Shown piece by piece: positions 44,688 through 54,133 of a stretch of DNA of 64,000 bases. The notes under the pieces are model-generated. The model worked only from the letters and a program-made list of their open reading frames with translations. It was not told the origin of the DNA and made no database searches. This DNA comes from 2-12-FULL-35-15 sp036386835 (lineage in GTDB: Bacteria; Bacteroidota; Bacteroidia; 2-12-FULL-35-15). Where the stretch lies: the NCBI GenBank assembly GCA_036386835.1, contig DASVUX010000027.1, forward strand, positions 1 through 64,000, in the 5' to 3' direction. The translations under genes were made by a program, and so were the position numbers. How positions within the stretch are numbered: position 1 is the stretch's first letter; each line of letters starts with the position of its first letter.

Positions 44688-45365
44688 ATGAAAAAGCCTC
44701 TACTTATAGCTTTTACCTGCTGTTTATTTATATTAGGTCTCACAAGTTGCAGTAATTCTGACGAAAAATTTCTTTCGGAGGGTTCGATAGAATATGATGC
44801 AGCTATTGTTGATCAGAGCAACCCGATGGCCAGCCTTGCCCCGAATAAAATGACAATCAAATTCAAGGATAATAAGTCCTGTGCTGAAATGAGTGCGGGA
44901 ATGGGACTGTTCAGCACCTCTTTTATTTCCGATCCTGAAACAAAGTCAATGATCCAGCTGGTAAAGCTTCTGAATAAGAAATTTTCACTTGTACAGAATG
45001 AAGCTGATATTAAAAAAGAGAATGAGCTTTATCCGGTAGAGATCACGCCTTCCAAGGAAACAAAGCTTATTGCCGGTTATAAATGCCAGAAAGCCCACGT
45101 TAAGGTGAATGATGAATATGCCACCGAGTTCGATATCTATTACACGAAAGACCTGAATATCCAGTCGCCCAATTTTGCTAATCCATACTGCAAGATAGAT
45201 GGGGTGCTCATGGAATACCAGATGAAAAAGTTTGGGCTGGAAATGAAATTTACCGCCAAAGCAGTGAAGAATGAGGATGTAGATGATTCCACATTTGAGC
45301 TTCCTGCAGATTATAAAGCCATCACCAAAGAAGAGATGGATGAGTTATTCCTCGGATTGCAATAA
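44688..45365 (+). CDS. Lipoprotein, paralogue of the following gene (DUF4412-like)
   Basis: 225 residues with a lipoprotein signal ending CLFILGLTSCS and lipobox Cys21. The mature part resembles a single-domain beta-rich exported protein: MTIKFKDNKS, then ETKLIAGYKCQKAHVKV, MEYQMKKFGLEMKFTAKAV and DDSTFELPADYKAIT. These segments recur in the next gene, so the two arose by duplication. The domain looks like the DUF4412/GLPGLI-like group found widely in Bacteroidota; function unknown. Sixteen bases separate the genes, so they are cotranscribed. Confidence 0.78.
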   Translation: MKKPLLIAFTCCLFILGLTSCSNSDEKFLSEGSIEYDAAIVDQSNPMASLAPNKMTIKFKDNKSCAEMSAGMGLFSTSFISDPETKSMIQLVKLLNKKFSLVQNEADIKKENELYPVEITPSKETKLIAGYKCQKAHVKVNDEYATEFDIYYTKDLNIQSPNFANPYCKIDGVLMEYQMKKFGLEMKFTAKAVKNEDVDDSTFELPADYKAITKEEMDELFLGLQ

Positions 45366-45381
45366 CCTAAAAAAACATATA

Positions 45382-46059
45382 ATGAAGAAGATCTTATTAG
45401 CTGCAGCAATTGCAGTTTCAGCAGTTGCAAATTTATCAGCCCAAAAAAAAACGGACTTTGAAGGAAAAGTTACTTATGCTATTTCCTTTGAAGGTTCAGG
45501 TTTACCCCCTGAAGCACTTACCATGCTCAACGGCTCAGAGTCGGTTAACTATATCAAAGGGGATAAGAGAAGGACTGATCTCAATATGGCCATCCAGAGT
45601 ACTTCTGCAATCATTGATTCAAAGACAAAAGATGTTGTAACACTGATGGACATCATGGGACAGAAATACCTGATCCGTATGACGGAAGCTGACCTGAAAA
45701 AAGAGGAGGAAAAGAATCCGGTAACCGGGATCAAGTATTCTGACGAAACCAAAACCATTGCGGGATATAAATGCAAGAAAGCGGAAGCAAGCATGAAAGT
45801 AAACGGTAAGGATGAAACCGCAACAGTCTGGTACACTGAAGAGATCCCAACTTCTGAAGTAAAGTCAGTTTACAAAGGATTAAAAGGTTTCCCGATGGAA
45901 TACATGCTTAATCAGAGCGGTATTAAAATGACCTTCACCGCAAAATCGGTTTCCAAAGAAACGGTGCCTGATACCAAATTTGAAATCCCGAAAGAAGGTT
46001 ACACTGAAACAACAATGGAAGATTTTCAAAAGTCGATGCAGAAAATGGGCGCTCAGTAA
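45382..46059 (+). CDS. Secreted protein, paralogue of the preceding lipoprotein
   Basis: 225 residues from ATG 45382. The frame is open further upstream from 45283, inside the previous gene, but only this start gives the signal peptide (ILLAAAIAVSAVANLSAQ). It has no lipobox cysteine, so it is periplasmic or secreted, unlike its neighbour. Shared segments include ETKTIAGYKCKKAEASMKV, FPMEYMLNQSGIKMTFTAKSV and DTKFEIPKEGYTETTMEDF. The same length and order suggest a simple tandem duplication with different anchoring. Function unknown. A strong terminator follows. Confidence 0.8.
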   Translation: MKKILLAAAIAVSAVANLSAQKKTDFEGKVTYAISFEGSGLPPEALTMLNGSESVNYIKGDKRRTDLNMAIQSTSAIIDSKTKDVVTLMDIMGQKYLIRMTEADLKKEEEKNPVTGIKYSDETKTIAGYKCKKAEASMKVNGKDETATVWYTEEIPTSEVKSVYKGLKGFPMEYMLNQSGIKMTFTAKSVSKETVPDTKFEIPKEGYTETTMEDFQKSMQKMGAQ

Positions 46060-46076
46060 TACGGTTATTTTTTTTG

Positions 46077-46114
46077 AAGGGCCTTTCGTTAAAACGAAAG
46101 GCCCTTTTGTTTTC
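46077..46114 (+). terminator. Intrinsic terminator
   Basis: AAGGGCCTTTCGTT and AACGAAAGGCCCTT pair perfectly (46077-46090, 46093-46106), followed by a T-rich tail TTGTTTT. It ends the tandem paralogue operon. Confidence 0.9.
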
Positions 46115-46171
46115 CACATTCTCCCGTTTATAAGATTTCAGGTTAACTGCTTCAGGCCTTGAGTCGTTTGG

Positions 46172-46179
46172 TAATTTTG
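46172..46179 (+). promoter_or_regulatory. -7 box TAATTTTG of ftsK
   Basis: Perfect TAnnTTTG, 33 bp before the ftsK ATG at 46213; no clear -33 box. It would drive ftsK-lolA. Confidence 0.5.
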
Positions 46180-46212
46180 AAGTGAATAATCACGAAAGCT
46201 TATAATTGATAA

Positions 46213-48714
46213 ATGGCTGAGCCTAAAAAGAATACCTTAAAGAACACCATACGCGAGGAGAAAACCGAAGGGAAGGGTTCAGTAAAGGAAAAAGACAAGT
46301 CGAAAAAAGAGAAAGTTTCCCAGGATCAGCCGCCATCAGCATTTGCTGAAAAGATAAATAATACCTTTTCGTTTTTGAGAAATGAAAGGTTTCAGAAGAT
46401 CTTCGGTTTGAGCCTCCTTTTATTGTCGGTTTATCTTTGCATAGCTTTTACTTCTTTTGTATTTACGTGGCATGTAGACCAGGATAAGGTGTTAGGCGAT
46501 TTGTTTGCACCTGAAGTGAAAGTTCAGAACTGGTTAGGTAAATTCGGGGCGCTGCTTTCGCATATTTTTATTCATAAATGGTTCGGTGTCGCATCCTATA
46601 TTTTCGCATTTGTTGCATTTCTTGCCGGCCTTCGGATCACTTTCAATATTTCGGTTTTCAACCCGGGCAGGGTTTATGGATATTCATTCTTCTTCCTTGT
46701 CTTTACCTCCCTCACCCTCGGGTATATTTTTAGCGATACATTGTTCTTCCTGGGAGGCGCATTTGGTTATACCATGAGCAATAAACTGAACGGCCTGCTT
46801 GGTTTTATAGGAACCGGTGTGCTGCTTTTCTTTGCATTCATGGTATTTCTTGTGGCTGCTTTCAATATTTCATTTGACCTCTCGAAAAAAGACCCGATAA
46901 CAGATCCTGACCCTGAACCTGGAATCCCGGAAGAAAAAGTGATCCCTGTGAATACATTTAAAGAGGAGGCGGAGGAAGCTTTGAAACCGGAAGAAGAGCC
47001 GGTGCTGCGGACAAAGGAATTCACAGTTACAAATGATGAGAGGCATGACATTGTAGAAGAAGCGGTGAAGGCTCCCGAAACGGAGCCTATTGTGCTTTCT
47101 GTAGAAGATGGTGTCCAGTTCACAGTAGAGAAAATAGAAGCCCGTGAGCAGGAATTAACCCCGGAGCAGATCTCAGAAGCGCTTGTAGCACAGGTTGGAG
47201 AATATGACCCTACGCTTGATCTTGGCAATTACCAGTTTCCCCCGCTCGATCTGCTGGAGAACTACGGGGGCTCCAAAGACATTGTAATTAATACGGAAGA
47301 GCTGAATGCAAACAAGGACAGGATCCTTAAAACCTTAAGCGATTACGGGATCGATATCGAAAAGATCAAAGCAACAGTAGGACCAACGGTAACATTATAT
47401 GAGATTGTCCCTGCTGCCGGAGTAAGGATCTCCAAGATCAAAAACCTGGAAGATGATATAGCCCTGAGTTTGTCTGCCCTGGGTATCCGTATTATTGCAC
47501 CAATCCCCGGAAAAGGGACCATTGGTATTGAGGTGCCGAACCTGAATGCGGAGATGGTTCCGATGAGAACAATCCTGGCTTCTGCGCAGTTCCAGAATAC
47601 CACCATGGATCTTCCGATCGCTCTGGGAAAGACCATCAGCAATGAGACATTTATCGCGGATCTCTCCAAGATGCCCCACTTGCTGATGGCGGGGGCTACG
47701 GGACAGGGTAAATCCGTTGGACTGAATGCAATCCTCGTCTCTTTACTGTATAAGAAACATCCCTCACAGATTAAGTTCGTGCTTGTTGATCCCAAAAAAG
47801 TGGAGCTCACGCTGTTCAATAAAATAGAACGCCATTTCCTTGCGAAGCTGCCTGACAGTGCGGAAGCAATCATCACGGATACAAAAAAGGTTGTTCATAC
47901 GCTTAATTCCCTGTGTATTGAAATGGACCAGCGGTATGACCTTCTGAAGGAAGCCCAGGTGAGAAACCTGAAAGAGTATAATGCAAAGTTCATCGCACGG
48001 AAGCTGAACCCGAATAACGGGCATAAATTCCTTCCCTATATTGTTCTCGTTGTTGATGAGTTTGCGGATCTTATTATGACCGCCGGCAAGGAGGTGGAAA
48101 CTCCAATTGCACGTTTAGCCCAGCTCGCAAGGGCTATCGGGATCCATCTTATTATTGCAACCCAGCGGCCTTCGGTGAATATTATTACCGGGACCATCAA
48201 AGCAAATTTCCCGGCCAGGATCGCGTTCCGGGTAACTTCGAAAATAGATTCCCGGACAATCCTCGATGCAGGCGGTGCAGACCAGCTCATCGGAAGAGGT
48301 GACATGCTATTATCAACGGGGAATGACCTGATCAGGATCCAGTGTGCATTTGTGGATACTCCCGAGGTAGATAAGATCTGTGATTTTATCGGAAGCCAGC
48401 GCAGCTATCCGACTGCATTCCTGCTTCCCGAATATGTTGATGAGAATGGCGAAGGCAGCGGAAAAATGGATGATCCTTCGGAAAGGGATGCACTGTTTAA
48501 CCAGGCTGCTGAAATTGTGGTCTCAACACAGCAGGGATCGGCCTCCCTATTGCAGAGAAGGCTGAAATTAGGGTACAATCGCGCGGGAAGAATTGTGGAT
48601 CAGCTGGAATCAGCAGGAATTATCGGACCGTTCGAAGGTTCGAAGGCCAGGGAGGTGTTAATCAAGGATATGCTATCTTTGGAACAGTTTTTGAATAACC
48701 CTGACAAACTTTAA
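46213..48714 (+). CDS. ftsK: DNA translocase FtsK
   Basis: 833 residues. Septal DNA pump that clears the chromosome from the closing division site and activates XerCD recombination at dif. After a Lys/Glu-rich cytoplasmic start come about four or five membrane helices (~residues 60-220). An acidic linker leads to the motor from ~330: alpha domain NKDRILKTLSDYGIDIEKIK, Walker A GATGQGKSVGLN near 493, Walker B IVLVVDEFADLIM near 611, and RIAFRVTSKIDSRTILD. The C-terminal gamma winged helix (QGSASLLQRRLKLGYNRAGR) reads KOPS-like sites. It is followed by lolA after 11 bp, an order often seen in Bacteroidota. Confidence 0.97.
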   Translation: MAEPKKNTLKNTIREEKTEGKGSVKEKDKSKKEKVSQDQPPSAFAEKINNTFSFLRNERFQKIFGLSLLLLSVYLCIAFTSFVFTWHVDQDKVLGDLFAPEVKVQNWLGKFGALLSHIFIHKWFGVASYIFAFVAFLAGLRITFNISVFNPGRVYGYSFFFLVFTSLTLGYIFSDTLFFLGGAFGYTMSNKLNGLLGFIGTGVLLFFAFMVFLVAAFNISFDLSKKDPITDPDPEPGIPEEKVIPVNTFKEEAEEALKPEEEPVLRTKEFTVTNDERHDIVEEAVKAPETEPIVLSVEDGVQFTVEKIEAREQELTPEQISEALVAQVGEYDPTLDLGNYQFPPLDLLENYGGSKDIVINTEELNANKDRILKTLSDYGIDIEKIKATVGPTVTLYEIVPAAGVRISKIKNLEDDIALSLSALGIRIIAPIPGKGTIGIEVPNLNAEMVPMRTILASAQFQNTTMDLPIALGKTISNETFIADLSKMPHLLMAGATGQGKSVGLNAILVSLLYKKHPSQIKFVLVDPKKVELTLFNKIERHFLAKLPDSAEAIITDTKKVVHTLNSLCIEMDQRYDLLKEAQVRNLKEYNAKFIARKLNPNNGHKFLPYIVLVVDEFADLIMTAGKEVETPIARLAQLARAIGIHLIIATQRPSVNIITGTIKANFPARIAFRVTSKIDSRTILDAGGADQLIGRGDMLLSTGNDLIRIQCAFVDTPEVDKICDFIGSQRSYPTAFLLPEYVDENGEGSGKMDDPSERDALFNQAAEIVVSTQQGSASLLQRRLKLGYNRAGRIVDQLESAGIIGPFEGSKAREVLIKDMLSLEQFLNNPDKL

Positions 48715-48725
48715 AATCCCCTAAA

Positions 48726-49367
48726 ATGTTTACAAAAAAAAGTATATTGATCGCGTTAGTTGCTGTTGTAAGTATCAATGCCGTTTCAGCCCAGAATGAC
48801 CCGAAAGCAAAGACAATCCTGGATGAGCTTAGCGCGAAGACCAAGGCTTACACTTCTATAAAAGCTGAGTTTAATTTCACTGTTGAGAAAAAAGATAAAT
48901 CCAAAGATTCCCAGAATGGTAAGATCCAGACCAAAGGGAATAAATATAAATTAGAGATTCCCGGTCATGAGATTTACAGTGATGGTAAAACGATCTGGGA
49001 TTACATTAAAGATGCCAACGAGGTCCAGGTGAAAGATGTGGAAGTAGGAGGCGATGATGCAATGAATCCTTCAACAATCTTTACGATGTATGAAAAAGGA
49101 TTCAAATACAAGTTTGACAGCGAGGATGCAACAACTCAGACGATCAGTCTTTTCCCTGAAAATCCTGATAAGAAAAAGTTTCATACGGTTAAATTATTTA
49201 TTGATAAGAACAAGAAGCAGATCAATAGCGTAAAGATGATGATGAAGGATGGTTCGAGCCAGACTTACACGATTAAAAGCTTCACAACGAATACACCAAT
49301 TGCAGATACGGAATTTACGTTCAATACAAAGGCACATCCGGGGATCTCTGTTGAAGACCTCAGATAA
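48726..49367 (+). CDS. lolA: Outer-membrane lipoprotein carrier protein LolA
   Basis: 213 residues. Periplasmic chaperone that carries lipoproteins from LolCDE to the outer membrane. Signal peptide IALVAVVSINAVSAQ. The LolA fold is seen in AEFNFTVEKKDKSKDSQNGK, KYKLEIPGHEIYSDGKTIWDY and NEVQVKDVEVGG, and in the C-terminal TNTPIADTEFTFNTKAHPGI. The ATG lies 11 bp after the ftsK stop, so expression is coupled with ftsK. A GAAA-loop terminator follows. Confidence 0.9.
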   Translation: MFTKKSILIALVAVVSINAVSAQNDPKAKTILDELSAKTKAYTSIKAEFNFTVEKKDKSKDSQNGKIQTKGNKYKLEIPGHEIYSDGKTIWDYIKDANEVQVKDVEVGGDDAMNPSTIFTMYEKGFKYKFDSEDATTQTISLFPENPDKKKFHTVKLFIDKNKKQINSVKMMMKDGSSQTYTIKSFTTNTPIADTEFTFNTKAHPGISVEDLR

Positions 49368-49389
49368 GATAATACATCTGAATGTTTTG

Positions 49390-49427
49390 AAAAAGCTTCG
49401 CTGGAAACAGCGGAGCTTTTTATTTTG
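49390..49427. terminator. Terminator after lolA
   Basis: AAAAAGCTTCGCTG and CAGCGGAGCTTTTT (one G-T pair) close a GAAA tetraloop; T-runs lie on both strands. It overlaps the end of the convergent gene at 49420, so it serves both. Confidence 0.9.
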
Positions 49428-49845
49428 AGGTGGCTTTTTTTGGCCCTGACATCTTTATTCCAAGATAGCCTCCAAGATAGGAGCAGGGGATAAATAGAAA
49501 TATGGAAATGATGATCGTCCACACAGGGTGGGGGATCATAAAGAGATTATATGCACCCAAACCCATCAGTATACCGCCAACTGTTATAGCCTGGGTCATT
49601 TTATTGGCAGATGCTACAGCCGCAGCTACAAGTCCTCCAACCAGTGAAGCGCTTCCATAAGAAACGATAAGCAGTATAAATACAACTAAGGGTGCTGAAC
49701 TGGTATAAACCTTAAGAGCTTCCATATCATTAAGGTCGAGCCCGGGAGGCATCGGATGAATTATATGGCTGCAGATCTCCAGGGAAAAGATGATGAAGAT
49801 CCCTGCAGCCAGTCCCAGGAATGCGGATAATATATTTCTGATCAT
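49420..49845 (-). CDS. Small four-helix membrane protein of unknown function
   Basis: 141 residues with four hydrophobic helices (ILSAFLGLAAGIFIIFSLE, LVVFILLIVSYGSASLVGGL, AITVGGILMGLGAYNLF, IIISIFLFIPCSYLGGYLG). The first loop contains HPMPPGLDLNDMEAL. No catalytic motif and no family recognised. Its stop lies inside the convergent terminator. A perfect -7 box sits 14 bp upstream of the ATG. Confidence 0.75.
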   Translation of the reverse strand: MIRNILSAFLGLAAGIFIIFSLEICSHIIHPMPPGLDLNDMEALKVYTSSAPLVVFILLIVSYGSASLVGGLVAAAVASANKMTQAITVGGILMGLGAYNLFMIPHPVWTIIISIFLFIPCSYLGGYLGIKMSGPKKATSK

Positions 49846-49859
49846 CGGTTAATTTTTTT

Positions 49860-49867
49860 CAAAAGTA
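49860..49867 (-). promoter_or_regulatory. -7 box TACTTTTG of the four-helix membrane protein gene
   Basis: Perfect TAnnTTTG on the reverse strand, 14 bp before the ATG at 49845 and just downstream of the preceding gene's terminator. Confidence 0.45.
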
Positions 49868-49879
49868 CAAAAGGGAAAT

Positions 49880-49910
49880 AAAAAAGCCCCTCGGTGAGAG
49901 GGGCTTTTTT
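49880..49910 (-). terminator. Terminator of the T9SS type A gene
   Basis: AAAAAAGCCCCTC and GAGGGGCTTTTTT pair perfectly around a 5-base loop, 17 bp after the stop at 49927, with T-runs on both strands. Confidence 0.93.
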
Positions 49911-49926
49911 ATGACATATATGATTG

Positions 49927-51834
49927 TTATTTAACCATTAGTTTTTTAGTAGCAGTTCCGTCTGCGCTTGTCATGTTCACAACATAGATCCCTGCACTCA
50001 GGTCAGCAAGGCTGATCACTGCTGTGTGGGTTCCTGCTGCGAATTCCTGGTTTGCTATTTCAGCAACAACCTGGCCTGTTACATTCATCACACGGATGGA
50101 AACTTTCCCTTTATTCACTACAGTAAATGAAAGGTTAGTGTTTGTATTTGCAGGATTAGGATACAGCTCGAAAGAAGCCAATGCTGAAGCGTTTTCAGCA
50201 ACACCAACAGGAGCACAAACCATAAGGTCAGCTACAGGAACTTTGATGTAAACCATTTCTGCATCTCCGCCTTGTGCATCAGGGCTGTCGGTAGAAACGC
50301 CATGTCCAGGGTAACCGTCTCTCTGCTCAAGTAAATGAACGAAGTTATCAACTCTTCTTGCCATAGAAGTATAAACACCTTCTACGTAATCCTGTTGAGA
50401 TGGTCCCGGAGGGTCAGTAACATCCTGTGGCTCACACCATGTTGCACCACCGTCATTTGAACGCATAACATAAGTGTGCCTGAAACTTTTTCCTTCAGCC
50501 GGTGCACCTAATTCTGCAATTCCTTCATAAATCCCTGCATAAGAAACATAAATGTTTCCTGCAGCATCGATCCCTGCGCTTGGTAAAGATGTTAATGATA
50601 CCTGGTAAGTTCCCCAGTCAGCAACATCAAGAGTACCGCTGTTATCAATGTCAAGAGCTGAAGTGATCATTACCGGTTTTGAAACAGTTGCTGTAGAAGC
50701 TCCCATTGATTCATTCCAGTACATCAAACCATCAGTTCCCGGGAAGTAACTAACACCTCCGTCAGACATGTCATCGTTCAGCATGCGCATTGCGCCAAAC
50801 CAAACATGAGCTTTGCCCTGATTGTCAAGCAATACATGTACGGAAGCATCATTAGTTGTTAGTGTATCAGCCAATCCATCATTATCTATATCAGAAAGCG
50901 TCTGTGATTCATCAAACAATGGGATAGGGAAGTAGTTAACAATGGTTTTTGTCCAAGTTTCACCGTTATCAATTGATTTGATAAGGACAACGTCAATATC
51001 AAATCCACCGATCACGATTGCAATAGTATCACCTTTTGCATCGATAGAATAAGAATCCCCGCCAAACCCTAAATAAGAGTTAACATCGATCTCAGGAATG
51101 ATGGTGTGAAGCTTGTCCCAGGTTACACCGCCATTAAGTGAACGGGAGTAAGCTAGTGCTCCGTCCTGCCCCATGAAAGGAGGGTTAGCAGTACCTGTTG
51201 TCTGGGAGATAACATGTAAAGTCGTTCCGTTCGCACCGCCAACAGCAAGTCTTGACCAAACATCTGGAGAACCTAAGAAAGTAGCATTGTTCCAGGTACC
51301 TGTCCCTTTTACAGGGCGGCTTGCCATATGCAGGTCAGAAGCTTCGTGTGAAACAACGATTTCAGCACCTGTAGAGGTTACACCGATATTGGTAAATCCT
51401 GTTCTGATGTTCTCAATTCTTGCAGTAGGATTCGGCCCCCATGTAGAACCGTTAAAATAATTGTAACCTGTTCCGCGGTCAGTCCATGATGAAGACTGTG
51501 CAGAATACGTCCAGGTTGCAGAAAGTGTTCCGTCAGGATGATTCAAAAGGCGGTCCATGACTGCGGCATTCGTTTGCAGCTGGTAGCCGGTAGTTCCAAT
51601 GGTTGTAGTCGTGTATGCCCTTGTCTGTGCAGGTTGTGCCGGCCTCAGGCTGTTCACTAAAGCAGTAAAGCCGTTTAATTCATTGGAGGCACTCTGATTT
51701 TGTTTGTAAAACGCCACTTTGTTGGCGACAGCTTTACCTGGTTTTACAGGAGTAACACCATTTGTGCCGGAGGACTGCCCGAAAGCGAACCCACCAATAC
51801 CCAAAGCAACTCCAAAGAGTAATTGTTTTTTCAT
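49927..51834 (-). CDS. T9SS type A cargo with sialidase-like propeller
   Basis: 635 residues. Signal peptide LLFGVALGIGGFAFGQ. The body has Asp-box-like strands SIDNGETWTKT, SLNGGVTWDKLH and MRSNDGGATWCEPQ, marking a sialidase/BNR propeller; no complete sialidase active site is recognised. DIDNDGLADT and DIDNSGTLDV resemble calcium-binding dockerin-like loops. The C-terminal ~80 residues are the type A sorting domain: FELYPNPANTNTNLSF, then LSAGIYVVNMTSADG and a KKLMVK end. So it leaves the cell via T9SS. Single-gene unit with own promoter and terminator. Confidence 0.88.
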   Translation of the reverse strand: MKKQLLFGVALGIGGFAFGQSSGTNGVTPVKPGKAVANKVAFYKQNQSASNELNGFTALVNSLRPAQPAQTRAYTTTTIGTTGYQLQTNAAVMDRLLNHPDGTLSATWTYSAQSSSWTDRGTGYNYFNGSTWGPNPTARIENIRTGFTNIGVTSTGAEIVVSHEASDLHMASRPVKGTGTWNNATFLGSPDVWSRLAVGGANGTTLHVISQTTGTANPPFMGQDGALAYSRSLNGGVTWDKLHTIIPEIDVNSYLGFGGDSYSIDAKGDTIAIVIGGFDIDVVLIKSIDNGETWTKTIVNYFPIPLFDESQTLSDIDNDGLADTLTTNDASVHVLLDNQGKAHVWFGAMRMLNDDMSDGGVSYFPGTDGLMYWNESMGASTATVSKPVMITSALDIDNSGTLDVADWGTYQVSLTSLPSAGIDAAGNIYVSYAGIYEGIAELGAPAEGKSFRHTYVMRSNDGGATWCEPQDVTDPPGPSQQDYVEGVYTSMARRVDNFVHLLEQRDGYPGHGVSTDSPDAQGGDAEMVYIKVPVADLMVCAPVGVAENASALASFELYPNPANTNTNLSFTVVNKGKVSIRVMNVTGQVVAEIANQEFAAGTHTAVISLADLSAGIYVVNMTSADGTATKKLMVK

Positions 51835-51880
51835 AGCATTTTTAAATTTAGGTTAGACGTGCATTATTTTTAATGGAAAA

Positions 51881-51912
51881 CAAATATAACGAACGGATAT
51901 TAAGAAAACAAG
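51881..51912 (-). promoter_or_regulatory. Promoter of the T9SS type A gene
   Basis: On the reverse strand, -7 box TATATTTG (51881-51888) is perfect, and CTTG (51909-51912) lies 20 bp upstream. Predicts a leader of about 40 nt. Confidence 0.55.
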
Positions 51913-51972
51913 CAGGAATCCGGCGATTCTTGGAAAAATGTTCAAATCTTAATAATTTGGGCAATTAAATCC

Positions 51973-52785
51973 TCAGCTGGTTACTGTGCCCGACTGTATG
52001 TTTATAATGAACCGTTTATCGGGAGTTTCAATGCTTTCCTGCCGAACGGACTTCAGCGGAGTATTTATATAAATTGCACACAAGGTGTTTGAAACCCTGT
52101 AGAGATACTTTCTTTTTTCCGAAGGAGTGCCTTCAAGTATTCCCCTGAGAACATCCCAGCGGATATCATTCGGATTGGATCCGTAGTCGTGCCAGACAAT
52201 TACCGCATTATCATCCCGTAAGAGCCGGAAAGCATTTCTTGTATCCTGCATTACACTTTCATAATGATGGTCGCCATCAATAAATACCAGGTCGAATTTT
52301 TTGTTCAGGGCTGTGTAATCATATTTCAGTGAATTTCCCTGGAGGTGAGTAATGTTCCTTATGTCTTTCGAGAAAAAGCGGTGCAACCCTACATATTTCT
52401 TACTAAGACCCATTGCAAGCATTTCGTCATCCGGAAGGTTGAGTGTGGTGCAATGCTGAGCCACGGAGGCCACATTTGCAGCGCTTTCTCCGCGCCAGGT
52501 GCCGATTTCGAAATATTCGCATTTCTCCTTCCGCCTTGCAAGCCCCTTCAGTAAGGCGAGGTCGATGGGAGTGGAGCCGCCATCCAGGAAGCAGAACGGG
52601 TCAACGGTTTCATTCAAGCCCGGTAAAAGTTCAGCGATATTTATAACCGGAAGGCCATGGCTTAAGCCATGCTCAGCAATCACAGCATTTTTATTCACAT
52701 CATGATCATCCAGCACTTTGTTTAACAGTGAAGGCTGTTTCGCGATGAGGGTTAATGCTTTAAATAATTTACTGATCCTGTTCAT
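51973..52785 (-). CDS. Class I SAM-dependent methyltransferase (Methyltransf_24 type)
   Basis: 270 residues. SAM-binding motif I is YFEIGTWRGESAANVASVA (about residue 98). Next are the acidic strand KFDLVFIDGDHHYESVMQD and the catalytic-site region AVIVWHDYGSNPNDIRW. Such enzymes often O-methylate sugars or cell-surface glycans. It ends a leftward run of copA, glycosyltransferase and flippase genes, 58 bp after the flippase. A role in decorating the glycan made by that cluster is inferred. No signal peptide. Confidence 0.85.
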   Translation of the reverse strand: MNRISKLFKALTLIAKQPSLLNKVLDDHDVNKNAVIAEHGLSHGLPVINIAELLPGLNETVDPFCFLDGGSTPIDLALLKGLARRKEKCEYFEIGTWRGESAANVASVAQHCTTLNLPDDEMLAMGLSKKYVGLHRFFSKDIRNITHLQGNSLKYDYTALNKKFDLVFIDGDHHYESVMQDTRNAFRLLRDDNAVIVWHDYGSNPNDIRWDVLRGILEGTPSEKRKYLYRVSNTLCAIYINTPLKSVRQESIETPDKRFIINIQSGTVTS

Positions 52786-52843
52786 TCAACAAAGGAAATA
52801 AAAAAATGTGAGAAGCGTATAATCGTGTATGTTCCGGTTCCGC

Positions 52844-54133
52844 TTACTGCTCCTCAGGATCTGTCCTGGTGCTGAAAGCTGCCCTTCCTTCCCTGTAAAG
52901 CCATTTAATATCAGTGCTCCCGGGTACCAGGTTAAGAAAGGACGATCCTGTTTCTTTTGAAAAATACCAGATCACAACTGCAGATGTGGTGAAATAAGAA
53001 ATTGTGGAAATGATGCCGACTTCTGTCATTCCAAAAGCCGGGTAAATAATGAGGGCAAGTATCACCGTGGTTAACAAGCCGGTAAGATTCGCCCAGGTAT
53101 TTATGCTGAATTTTCCTGTTCCTGAGAAATAATGGCCGATTACCAAGGCAATATTGTAAAAAAGAATTCCGGGGGCCAGAATAAGGATCACTCCGCGAAC
53201 CCCGGCAAATTCACTTCCAAAGAGCCAGGTATAAAAAGAAGCAGGGAGAAGGAGTAAAGGGATAAGTGCAGTGATGCAAAGAAGGATGCTTACTCTTGTA
53301 AGCCTTGCGGTAAGGGTTTTTGATTCATTGAGATCAGCTGAATTGGAAACACGCGGATAAAGAAATGTTGCGATGCTGTTACTTATAAGGAATACGGATT
53401 CGACCAGGGAAACACCATTCGAAAAGATCCCCAGCATGCCCTCACCAGAATAACCTGATAACATATAATAAGTGCACCTGAAGCTCATGAACTTCATCAC
53501 ATGCCCGGCCTGACTGTATGAGCCGTAGGTTATTAGTTTCAAGGCCAAACCCCGCTCTTTGCCGGCATGATCGTCTTTGATTATCCTGAAAATATAAAAG
53601 CAGCTTGCAGCGAGCACACCCGCCATTGAAGCATAAAGGGAAATAAGATATGATCCGATATTTGTCCTGTCCATCCCTCTTACCATCAACCATAAAACAG
53701 TAATGCCGATTACAGCCTGCAGAAGCGAAAGCAGATTGTGTACGGTAATCATTTCCTTTCCAAGGATAATCGTAAGGTTCGTTGATAAAAAGGAATTGAT
53801 CAGTGAAAGAAGGATTACAGGAAGGATCAATTCCGCACTTACCAGTGTAAAGCAGTTAAAGACAATGTATGCAAGGCCGCATACGAGTAATGACCAGGCA
53901 TTGCTCAGCAAAAACAGCTGGAAAATGTTATTTCGCGGGACAAAATAAACAAGGCTGGAGCCTCCAATCATGTTGCAGAATAAAAGGATCATAGCGATAC
54001 TTGTAATGATGAGGCTGGCTTCCCCTTTACCGGCAGCACCAATAGCCTGTGACAAAACCACGACAATAGCCAGGTTGATGACCGCGATGATGATCTTGAT
54101 TATAAAAGTGGATGCGATCTTTTTAAACATCAT
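52844..54133 (-). CDS. Oligosaccharide flippase (Wzx/MATE-like)
   Basis: 429 residues and about 12 membrane helices in the polysaccharide-transporter fold (FIIKIIIAVINLAIVVVLSQ, IGAAGKGEASLI, MIGGSSLVYFVPR, and later VNLAGLLTTVI-like segments). The family carries undecaprenol-linked glycan units across the inner membrane. It overlaps the glycosyltransferase gene by four bases (54130-54133), showing coupling. The conserved R/K-rich cytoplasmic loops are present. Substrate unknown. Confidence 0.88.
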   Translation of the reverse strand: MMFKKIASTFIIKIIIAVINLAIVVVLSQAIGAAGKGEASLIITSIAMILLFCNMIGGSSLVYFVPRNNIFQLFLLSNAWSLLVCGLAYIVFNCFTLVSAELILPVILLSLINSFLSTNLTIILGKEMITVHNLLSLLQAVIGITVLWLMVRGMDRTNIGSYLISLYASMAGVLAASCFYIFRIIKDDHAGKERGLALKLITYGSYSQAGHVMKFMSFRCTYYMLSGYSGEGMLGIFSNGVSLVESVFLISNSIATFLYPRVSNSADLNESKTLTARLTRVSILLCITALIPLLLLPASFYTWLFGSEFAGVRGVILILAPGILFYNIALVIGHYFSGTGKFSINTWANLTGLLTTVILALIIYPAFGMTEVGIISTISYFTTSAVVIWYFSKETGSSFLNLVPGSTDIKWLYREGRAAFSTRTDPEEQ

